This document shows, piece after piece, positions 1-7,285 of a stretch of 64,000 nucleotides of DNA (its first letter is position 1; every line of letters starts with the position of its first letter). The stretch is taken from contig NZ_JACEHE010000028.1 in the NCBI RefSeq assembly GCF_013778455.1, forward strand, positions 1 to 64,000, in the 5' to 3' direction. Source of the DNA: Streptomyces himalayensis subsp. himalayensis. Its GTDB lineage: Bacteria > Actinomycetota > Actinomycetes > Streptomycetales > Streptomycetaceae. Position numbers and translations under genes: made by a program. The notes beneath the pieces are model-generated. The model saw nothing but the letters and a program-made list of their open reading frames with translations. It ran no database searches and had not been told where the DNA came from.

Positions 1-690
1 GCACCTGGAGAAGAGGGGAGAGTTCACTCCCAGGATGTGTCTCTCCCTTGATGTGTTTCTCCGCTTTTCGCACCTGCCCTCGCTGACGTTCCGGGATGAA
101 GACCTGATGGACCCTCGCATGCTTCCTCACCATCTGCGGATGGGGCCGCTGGCGTGGCTGGAGAGTTGTCAGCGACCACGTAGACCTGTCCGCGGGGGTT
201 GGCCCGGAAGATCTCCTGCAGCAGCCGGAGCCAGCCGGCGGTGTTGCGGGAGGGCGCGCAGAAGGTCACCTCCTGGCCGTCTGCCACGCGCAAGCTCCCG
301 TAGACCCAGGTCTTCTCCCGCCCGCGGGCGTATTCCAGCGGCGCCTTGATCCGGTGCCCGTCCCGGGACCAGCCCAGGGCGGGGGCGAAGGTGCGTGGAA
401 TCACAGGGCCGAGCTCGTCTGCGCAGATCACCGTGGAGCGCGGCGGGTCGGTGTAGAGGGCGACGACGGCCGCCCCTTTGGGGCGCACTCCGGATCGGTG
501 CTGCGCACCCAGGAGCGGGGGTGCCGCCAGCGGACCCCCTCGGCCAGCAGGATCCGGCGGACCTGGCTGCGGTGGACGTCGATGCCTTGCTCCCGGACGG
601 CTTCGGTGAGTGTGTCCAGGGTCCACTCGGGGGGCCCGGTCTCGTCGGCGGCTTCCAAGGGCAGCGCTGGCGCTGACCGGCTCCCGTGTC
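1..690 (-). pseudogene. Decayed IS630-family transposase
   Basis: This is the remnant of a DDE transposase, spread over three minus-strand frames. The helix-turn-helix part (LDTLTEAVREQGIDVHRSQV) lies around 660-490. The catalytic core (VVALYTDPPRSTVICADELG, then RNTAGWLRLLQEIF and VYVVADN) lies around 480-165 in another frame. A third frame around 130-70 carries KHARVHQVFIPE, the usual IS630 continuation. At least two frameshifts, near 485 and 140, separate the parts. The C-terminal end with the last acidic residue is not recognisable and may lie beyond the window. Family assignment rests on this order of motifs; no terminal inverted repeats were found. Confidence 0.75.
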
Positions 691-727
691 GGATGCGGCT
701 GAGCTCCCGTGCGGGGATCCTTGCCCC

Positions 728-1579
728 ATGAATGCCGCTGTCGCGGTGCTGGCCGCCCTGCTGTCGGCCATGAGTTTCGGGGTCGGGTCGGTGGTTCAGC
801 AACAGGCGGCGCGCGAGGCTCCCGCGCGGGAGTCGCTGCGGCTTCGGCTCCTGCTCGACCTGGCCCGCCGGCCGAAGTGGCTGGCCGGGATGGGTCTGAC
901 CATCTCCTCCTACGTGCTGTTGGGCCTCGCACTGGCCTTCGGTCCGCTGATCCTGGTGCAGCCGCTGGCGGCCACCGATCTCGTCTTCGCCCTGCCGCTG
1001 CTGGCCTGGCGCCGCAGTATGCCTCTCACTCACCGCGAGGCGATCGGGATCGCCTGTACGGCGGGAGGCGTGGCCATGTTCCTGACGGTGCTGCCGGTGC
1101 CCGCAGAGACGGCGGTTCCGGAGGTAGCTGACTGGCTGCCGGTGCTCGTTGCCATCGGCGGTGCGGTGGCGCTGCTGGTGCCGATTGGGGTGAGGAACCG
1201 GGGGCGGACGCGGACGGCCATGTACGCGATCTCGGCGGCACTGCTGTTCGCGCTGCTCGACAGTCTGACCAAGAGCGCGGCCGGCCGGTTCCGGGCCGAC
1301 GGCGTCGGCGCGTTCTCACACTGGGAGCCGTATTCGCTGATCCTCATCGGCGTGCTGGGCCTGATCTTGTCGCAGAGCTCCTACCAGGCCGGTTCCCTGG
1401 CCATCAGCCTCCCGATCATCGACACCCTGGAGCCGATCGGTGCCGTGGCGATCGGCGTCGCCCTCTTCGGCGACCAGCTCGCCTCGTCCACCTGGGCGGT
1501 GACCGTACAGGCGCTGGGGGCGGCCATCGCCGTGGCCGGCATCGTGTTTCTGGACTCGTCGCCCCTGGCGCGCGCCTGA
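728..1579 (+). CDS. DMT-superfamily membrane transporter (EamA/NIPA-like)
   Basis: This integral membrane protein of about 283 residues has eight to ten hydrophobic segments. It fits the drug/metabolite transporter superfamily. The segment LALAFGPLILVQPLAATDLVFALPL is typical of actinobacterial DMT proteins related to NIPA-type transporters; a second repeat-like half ends with an amphipathic and a final helix (AVTVQALGAAIAVAGIVF). The ATG at 728 is preferred over an upstream in-frame ATG at 686, because 728 opens directly into the first membrane helix and 686 would add a polar stretch overlapping the transposase debris. The substrate cannot be told. It stands alone between pseudogenes. Confidence 0.85.
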   Translation: MNAAVAVLAALLSAMSFGVGSVVQQQAAREAPARESLRLRLLLDLARRPKWLAGMGLTISSYVLLGLALAFGPLILVQPLAATDLVFALPLLAWRRSMPLTHREAIGIACTAGGVAMFLTVLPVPAETAVPEVADWLPVLVAIGGAVALLVPIGVRNRGRTRTAMYAISAALLFALLDSLTKSAAGRFRADGVGAFSHWEPYSLILIGVLGLILSQSSYQAGSLAISLPIIDTLEPIGAVAIGVALFGDQLASSTWAVTVQALGAAIAVAGIVFLDSSPLARA

Positions 1580-1580
1580 A

Positions 1581-2183
1581 GTGTCGAGGGCACGGGCCCG
1601 CGCCGCTTCGAGGGCTCGTCATGGTGTGCGGACGCCGGTGACGCGGGCTTGCCGGGCCTGGTCGGGAGCGTCCGTCGAACCACGGAGGACCCCCGCCGCC
1701 GCCCCGGCTCAACGGCTGATCGTCGCCCTGGCCGCCGTCCACGCCGCCCGCGCTACGGCCATCCGACGCCTCACCTTGGACGACCTCGACCTGCCCAACC
1801 GCCGGATCACCATCGCCGGACACGCCCAGCGGCTTGGCGAACTGTCTCATCAGACCCTGCTGGCCTGGCTCGCCCAGCGTCGCATTACCTGGTCGAAGAC
1901 TCCCAACCGGCACGTATTGATCAACGCGAAGACGGCCCTGGGAACCGGGCCTGTCAGTACTGAATGCCTCAAGCGGCACCTGCTGCACCAGGGCGTCTAC
2001 CTCGAACGCCTCCGCGGCGACCGGGTACTGCACGAAGCACTGACCGTCGGCGCCGACCCGTTGCACCTCGCCCTGGTCTTCAACCTGTCCCCCACCGCCG
2101 CGAGCCGCTACGCGACCATCGCCCAGAACCTGCTCGAGCGCCCGCTCTCCCTTCCGACCGCATCTTGGCGGACTTCCATCTGA
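1581..2183 (+). pseudogene. Tyrosine recombinase fragment (C-terminal half)
   Basis: From about 1710 the frame reads as the catalytic-domain region of a phage-type integrase (LIVALAAVHAARATAIRRLTLDDLDLPNRRITI, then LLAWLAQRR and a terminal ATIAQNLLERP helix). The N-terminal core-binding domain is absent. The expected first catalytic Arg context (LRxxEL) reads ARATAI, and no clean H-x-x-R or final Tyr motif is seen. The first 40 codons do not look coding. It is therefore an inactive remnant. A separate N-terminal integrase half lies at 37015-37608 on the other strand; nothing shows they were ever one gene. Confidence 0.6.
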
Positions 2184-2343
2184 TCGTTCTTAACGGCTGC
2201 CCGTAAGAGGATCTCCGACCGAACGATGCTGGCTGACCAGGCAGAAAAGACCGGCACGCTGCTGTCGAGGAGCTGCCGTTAAACCAGTGGCGTCCCCGTG
2301 GACGAGCCTCATAGGTTGTGCGCTCGTGACTGATGACCCGAAG

Positions 2344-3153
2344 ATGCGCCCGCATCGACATGACCTTGGTCGGGTGTTCAACGAGGTGCCGGAGCTCTAC
2401 GACCGGGTCAGGCCGGGATACCCCGACGAGCTGTTCGCGGACCTTGGCGCAATCACCGGCATGGACGAAGGGTCGTCGGTGCTGGAAGTGGGCTGCGGTA
2501 CCGGTCAGGCGACGCGCTCGCTGGCAGCGCTCGGATGCTCAGTGACCGCCATCGAGCCGGGCGCAGAGATGGCCGCACTCGCTCGCCACCGGATCGCCTC
2601 CTTCCGCAACGTCGAAGTTGAGACGTCGACGTTTGAGGAGTGGGACGACCGCGGTGCACGCTTCGATGTTCTTGTGGCTGCATCGTCGTGGCACTGGGTC
2701 GACCCCTCGATTGGCTGGCAGCGAGCGCACGACGTGCTCCGTCCCGGAGGATGGATGGCGCTGCTCGGCCACGTCGTTGTCCGCCTGCCGGGAGAGGCGG
2801 AGGTGTACGCCGAGACCGCCGATCTCCACGAGCGGTTCTGCCCCGGGAACCCCGGCTGGGGTCATCCACCGCTGGAGGACGACGTGCGAACCACCGACGA
2901 GGGGTGGGGCCTGGTCGACGATCCCGGAGGATTGTTCGGCCCAACGATCGTGCGCTGGTATCCAACCGTTCAGTGGTTCAACGGGGACGGCTTTGCCGAT
3001 CTCCTCCGTTCACAGTCGCTCTATCGGAGGCTCGACCGGGATGTCCGTGAGCCTCTGCTCGACGCCATCGCCGAGCGCATCCGCACGCGGATGGGCGATC
3101 GAGCATCACGCCGTTACTTGAGCGTCCTGCGTGTCGGACAGCGCGCCGAGTGA
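2344..3153 (+). CDS. Class I SAM-dependent methyltransferase
   Basis: This is a Rossmann-fold methyltransferase of about 269 residues. The SAM-binding glycine motif VLEVGCGTGQATRSLA lies near residue 48, followed by the acidic loop TAIEPGAEM, the post-II motif FDVLVAASSWHWVDP, and the LRPGGWMALLG segment. The N-terminal FNEVPELYDRVRPGYP is the common opening of the family to which ubiquinone/menaquinone-type and small-molecule methyltransferases belong. In-frame GTG codons at 2287 and 2326 are alternative starts; 2344 matches the usual family start best but none has a clear ribosome-binding site. The substrate is unknown, and it is not in an obvious operon. Confidence 0.85.
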   Translation: MRPHRHDLGRVFNEVPELYDRVRPGYPDELFADLGAITGMDEGSSVLEVGCGTGQATRSLAALGCSVTAIEPGAEMAALARHRIASFRNVEVETSTFEEWDDRGARFDVLVAASSWHWVDPSIGWQRAHDVLRPGGWMALLGHVVVRLPGEAEVYAETADLHERFCPGNPGWGHPPLEDDVRTTDEGWGLVDDPGGLFGPTIVRWYPTVQWFNGDGFADLLRSQSLYRRLDRDVREPLLDAIAERIRTRMGDRASRRYLSVLRVGQRAE

Positions 3154-3373
3154 GACCAGTGGTGAAAGACCTGTCGATTCAGCGGCAACGGACCCACCGC
3201 ACTTTCATGCCTGCCTGCCGAAGACGCCGTGGGTTCCCAGCGAAAGCACCTCAGTCACGCTGAACTCACGGCCGACGTGTCGGTAAGAAACGTGTCACCA
3301 GCCGCAAAGTAGGCCGGGGGCCGGAAAGCCGTCAGTGTTGAGGCGTTCCCGGCGGTGGGTGGGCGTCGTTGAG

Positions 3374-3762
3374 TTACTCGCGGACCTGCGCGTTCACTGT
3401 GGGATGCGGGTCACCGCTGTCCGCGCCCAGGCCCGCGAGCAGGCGCAGCCCGTCCTCGGCGGGGCTGCCGGGGGTCGCGGACAGCACCAGCAGCTCCATG
3501 CCTGATTCGTCCGGTAGTGCGAAGTTCTCCTGGTGCAGTTCCAGCAGTCCGACCAGCGGGTGCCGGTACGCCTTGCGTCCATGTGTGCGGGCGCGCACGT
3601 CCGCGCGGGCCCAGAGGCGGCGGAAGCGCTCGCTGCCCATCGCCAGCTCGCCGATGAGCGAGGCCAGGCGGGGGGCCTCGGGATATTTGCCGGCGGCCAG
3701 GCGCAGGTGCCCGACCACGTCGAGGGTGCATTTCTCCCAGTCCGCGTAAAGGCCGCGCTCGG
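3374..3762 (-). pseudogene. MmyB-type regulator fragment (ligand-binding domain only)
   Basis: The frame encodes the C-terminal ligand-binding domain of an XRE/MmyB-type transcription regulator: ADWEKCTLDVVGHLRLAAGKYPEAPRLASLIGELAMGSERFRRLWARADVR, then GRKAYRHPLVGLLELHQENF and a C-terminal LVLSATPGSPAEDGLRLLAGLG. The N-terminal helix-turn-helix is missing: a TAG stops the frame just upstream of 3762, and no HTH is seen between here and 4041. It is a truncated, probably non-functional copy. Compare the intact family member at 36154-36993. Confidence 0.65.
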
Positions 3763-4041
3763 CCTAGATGGACACGGGATGTCGCCGAGATACGCGACGA
3801 AGGGGCAACGAGTCGATCAGCACTGGGTGTCGGCCCGAGGGCGTTGACGCGGTTCGCGTACTCGCGGCGGGCCGGCCCCTGGGGAGTATCCGAACGGAAA
3901 TGCCGGGTCCCGGCACGAGACCCTGTGCCGCCTCCGGCGCCTGGTCCTCAGGCGGGGCGCTTGGCCATGACGACCAGACCCGGCCCGCTTTGCCCATCTG
4001 CAGGGAGCCGAAGTTCGGCGACCGGGCGCAGTCCAGCCTAA

Positions 4042-5319
4042 TCACGCCAGGCCGTGGGCCCGCTGTGTGCGCCGCGATGTGGAGTCGATCAGCACGGCGG
4101 CGAGGAGCACCCCTGCCGTGATAATGAACTGGAGGGCTGCGGGGATGCCGACGAGTGCCACACCGGAGGCGATCGACTGGATGATGAGAATGCCCAGCAG
4201 TGCCGACCAGCTGGTGCCGCGTGCTCCGAAGAGACTGGCGCCGCCGAGGACTGCTGCGGCCAGCGCGCTCAACAGCAGGGTGGGTGAACTGGAGGGCTGG
4301 ATCGTCGAGGCTGTCGGCGATGCCAGGAACAGCCCTCCGATCGCGGCCATGGTGCCTGAGATCGTGAAGACGGACATCCGGACCAATGCCACGTTGATGC
4401 CGGCGCGGCGGGCGGCCTCGGCTGCGCTGCCGAGTGCAAAGACCTTCCGTCCGTAGGGCATGCGGCGAAGAAGGTAGTCCACGACAGCGACAGCGGCGAG
4501 GAAGATCAGGAGGGCCAACGGCAGCCCCTGGAACGCGTTGAGCACGATGGCGGCCGCGAACGCGACGGCCGCGAGCGCCCCCGTGCGCAGCAGGATGGTG
4601 CGGAGGGGTCTGGAAGGCATTCCGGCTGCCTTATGGCGTCTGCGGTTCTGGCAGGAGATGAGCAGGAACGCGGCGGTGCCGATTGCCGCGAGGCCGTACG
4701 CCGCAGCGGGATTGCTGAAGTAGCTGCTGGTCAACGAGGCGACCAGGCCGGTGTCGTTGAAGTTGATGGTGCCGCTCGAGCCCAGCAGGTAGAGCGTCAG
4801 GCCGTACCAGCCCAGCAGTCCGGCGAGGGTGACGACGTACGCCGGAATCCCAGACTTTGCGTGGATGAACCCTTGCAGGGTGCCGATCGCCGCGCCGGAG
4901 AGCACCGCGAGAAGGACTGCGATCCCCTCCGAGGCGCCGACGTGCACGTTCAGGACGGTGAACACGACTGTTGCCAGTCCCGCGACGGAGCCGAGCGACA
5001 GGTCGATCTGGCCCAGGGCCAGCACGAAGACCAGGCCCAGCGCGATCATCCCGATTCCTACCATGTCCACGCTGATGCCGGACAGGTTGCGGGGGGAGAG
5101 GAAGTGGCTGTCGGCGGCTTGAAAGGCAAGCCAGACCACGAGAAGCCCGAGGACCACCGAGGCCCGGCCGTGTTCGCCGGGTAGCGCACGGACCTTCAGT
5201 GCGTGCCCGCAGCGACGGAGTCCCCGTGCGTACGCGGACGGGCGCGACCCGGCCGTGTGGCGCACTGGCTCGGGCACGGCCCTGGTGGAGCTCTCTTCTG
5301 ATGTTTCTGACCGGCTCAC
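4042..5319 (-). CDS. Sugar ABC transporter permease (RbsC/XylH family)
   Basis: This inner-membrane permease of 425 residues belongs to the branched-chain/ribose-type (CUT2) family. Polar N-terminal 50 residues are followed by about ten hydrophobic segments. The signature ALGLVFVLALGQIDLSLGSVAGLATV near residue 95 and AEAARRAGINVALVRMSVFTISGTMAAIGG near residue 310 are typical of XylH/RbsC. The GTG start at 5319 overlaps the stop of the ATPase gene (GTGA, 5316-5319), so translation is probably coupled. With the ATPase and binding protein upstream it completes a CUT2 importer. A xylose-like substrate is only inferred from family resemblance. Confidence 0.9.
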   Translation of the reverse strand: MSRSETSEESSTRAVPEPVRHTAGSRPSAYARGLRRCGHALKVRALPGEHGRASVVLGLLVVWLAFQAADSHFLSPRNLSGISVDMVGIGMIALGLVFVLALGQIDLSLGSVAGLATVVFTVLNVHVGASEGIAVLLAVLSGAAIGTLQGFIHAKSGIPAYVVTLAGLLGWYGLTLYLLGSSGTINFNDTGLVASLTSSYFSNPAAAYGLAAIGTAAFLLISCQNRRRHKAAGMPSRPLRTILLRTGALAAVAFAAAIVLNAFQGLPLALLIFLAAVAVVDYLLRRMPYGRKVFALGSAAEAARRAGINVALVRMSVFTISGTMAAIGGLFLASPTASTIQPSSSPTLLLSALAAAVLGGASLFGARGTSWSALLGILIIQSIASGVALVGIPAALQFIITAGVLLAAVLIDSTSRRTQRAHGLA

Positions 5320-6104
5320 AGGCCCACCTCCTCCGCCTCTGCCGTGCGCATGGTGACAGCGTTCTCCGTGGCGCCGATGATGGAGGAAATGATCTGTTCG
5401 TGGGGTGCCATGTTGACGTCGTAGAAGCCGTTGTTGCGGCCGTGGCGCAGCACCGCCACCCAGTCCGCGACGGCTTTGACGTCTCCGAGATTGTGGCTGA
5501 CGAGCAGCACACCGAGCCTGCGGTCGCGCAGCTGCTCGATGAGGTCGAGGAACTGTGCGGTCTCCCTGACCCCCAGGGCCGCGGTGGGTTCGTCGAGGAG
5601 AAGGAGTTCGGGCTCGCCGAGCAGTGCACGGCAGATCGCGACAATCTGCCGTTGTCCTATCGACAGGGTGGAGACAGGAGCACGCAGGCGGCGGATGTGA
5701 AGTGACAGGGTGTCCAACAGTTCGCGGGTCCGGCGCTCCATCTCCGGCTCGTTGAGTCCCAGGCCCCGGCGAAGCTCGCGGCCGAGGAACAGGTTTCCGA
5801 CGGCATCCAGGGCATCGCACAGCGCGAGGTCCTGGTACACGGTTGCGATGCCCAGTGCCTGCGCGTCGTGCGGCTGGGTGAGCTGGACGCTGCGGCCCTT
5901 CCACTCGATGACGCCTTCGTCGGCGGGCTCGACGCCTGCAATGAGCTTGATGAGCGTGGACTTTCCCGCGCCGTTGTCGCCCATGAGGGCGACGACCTGG
6001 CCCGAGTTGATCTCCAGGGACACATCGGTGAGTGCTTGGACCGCGCCGTATCGTTTGGAGACTGCGCGCAATGACAACAGGGGCGGGTCCGAGACCTGAG
6101 TCAT
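5316..6104 (-). CDS. Sugar ABC transporter ATP-binding protein (XylG/FrcA-like, single domain)
   Basis: This is a single nucleotide-binding domain of 262 residues. It carries Walker A (GDNGAGKST), Q-loop (VYQDLALC), signature (LSIGQRQI) in place of LSGGQ, Walker B (LLLLDEPTAALG) and the switch His (VSHN). Most RbsA-type CUT2 ATPases have two domains; the one-domain form resembles FrcA and XylG-like half ATPases, which act as homodimers. The ATG at 6104 is chosen because AAGGAG lies six bases upstream; a GTG at 6119 would place that site inside the gene. It lies between the binding protein and the permease. Confidence 0.9.
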   Translation of the reverse strand: MTQVSDPPLLSLRAVSKRYGAVQALTDVSLEINSGQVVALMGDNGAGKSTLIKLIAGVEPADEGVIEWKGRSVQLTQPHDAQALGIATVYQDLALCDALDAVGNLFLGRELRRGLGLNEPEMERRTRELLDTLSLHIRRLRAPVSTLSIGQRQIVAICRALLGEPELLLLDEPTAALGVRETAQFLDLIEQLRDRRLGVLLVSHNLGDVKAVADWVAVLRHGRNNGFYDVNMAPHEQIISSIIGATENAVTMRTAEAEEVGL

Positions 6105-6168
6105 CTGCTTCTCCTTCACCGCCTGATCACCCGTGACATCGCGTGACGCTCGGACACGCGGAACTCTC

Positions 6169-7272
6169 CTAGGTGAGCCTGCCTTTCCTGCACGCCGCTG
6201 CGACTTCAGGGGTGCATATCTGCTTGATCGTATACATGCCGTTCTTGACGACGGTGGCTTTGACGTTCTTGGCGTTCACCGGGACCGGGGTGAGTAGGAC
6301 CGCTGGGATGTCCTTCGTCGTGGAGTTGCCAACTGTGGTCCTGGCGATGCCGTCGAGTTTCTCGCCCCGGCCCAGTGCCACGGCCATCTCCGCTGCCGCG
6401 TCGGCCTCCGGCTCGTAGGGTTTGTAGACGGTCATGTATTGCTCACCCCTGACGATGCGTTGGATGGCGGAAAGTTCGGCATCCTGTCCGACGACGGGAG
6501 GCAGCGGCGTGACATGGGCGGCCTTCAGGGCGGAGATGGCCCCGGCGGCGACCGCGTCGTTGATGGCGTAGACACCGTCGATCCTGTGGGGGCCGAGCCT
6601 GGCGATGGCGGCGGACATCGTGGCGTAGGCGTCGTGTGGGCTGATGGTGGCGTTGGTGATCACGTGCTCTATGTCGACCTTGCCCTTGAGGACGGACATC
6701 CCACCTGTCCGGCGCGAGGGAATCGGGGAAGGGGGCTCGGTGGCGTCGATCCACACCACCTGGCCGCCGTGCGCCTTGTTCCCCATGCCCTGGATGAGTG
6801 CCTGGCCCTGGAGCACCCCGATGTCGTAATCGTCGTAGGAGACGTAACCGGAGACCGGTCCGTCTGCGAGCCGGTCATAGGAGATTACCGGGACGCCTGC
6901 GTCCCTGGCCTGTTGCACCGAGCGGCGCAGTGCCCCAGCGTCGACGCGGTCGAGTATGAGGACCCTGGCCCCCTTGTTGAGCATGGTGTTCATCTGTTGG
7001 CGCTGGGTGGAGGCGTCGTTCTGGGCGTTGGCGTACTCCACCGTGCAGCCGCTGCACAGTTCCTTGACCTTCTTCTCGATGAGCGGCTTATCGAAGGTCT
7101 GGTAGCGGGTGGCGTTCTGGTCGGGCATCAACACGCCGATCGTGAAGCCTCCGTTCCCCGAGGCGCTGCGAGGTGGACCGGCTGGTCGGCCGGTCTGCCC
7201 GCAGGCGGCGAGCACGAGGGTCACGGAGACCGCCGCCGCGGTGACGGCGGGGCCACGCAGGCGGGTCTTCAC
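6169..7272 (-). CDS. Sugar-binding lipoprotein of CUT2 ABC importer (XylF-like)
   Basis: This extracellular solute-binding lipoprotein has about 367 residues. A short basic N-terminus and hydrophobic stretch end in the lipobox LVLAAC-G. The periplasmic-binding fold type I follows: IGVLMPDQNATRYQTFDKPL, DASTQRQQMNTML, LILDRVDAGALRRSVQQARDAGVPVISYDRL, and DGVYAINDAVAAGAISAL. This pattern matches D-xylose-binding XylF and ChvE-like proteins. The GTG at 7272 is preferred since GGGAGG lies seven bases upstream. It starts 13 bp after the stop of the sensor phosphatase gene and is followed by its ATPase and permease. Confidence 0.9.
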   Translation of the reverse strand: MKTRLRGPAVTAAAVSVTLVLAACGQTGRPAGPPRSASGNGGFTIGVLMPDQNATRYQTFDKPLIEKKVKELCSGCTVEYANAQNDASTQRQQMNTMLNKGARVLILDRVDAGALRRSVQQARDAGVPVISYDRLADGPVSGYVSYDDYDIGVLQGQALIQGMGNKAHGGQVVWIDATEPPSPIPSRRTGGMSVLKGKVDIEHVITNATISPHDAYATMSAAIARLGPHRIDGVYAINDAVAAGAISALKAAHVTPLPPVVGQDAELSAIQRIVRGEQYMTVYKPYEPEADAAAEMAVALGRGEKLDGIARTTVGNSTTKDIPAVLLTPVPVNAKNVKATVVKNGMYTIKQICTPEVAAACRKGRLT

Positions 7273-7285
7273 GTCGCGGCCTCCC

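Noticed and set aside
3763..4041. Short minus-strand frame ending LVVMAKRPA
   Set aside because: Thirty codons bounded by stops, with no assignable family.
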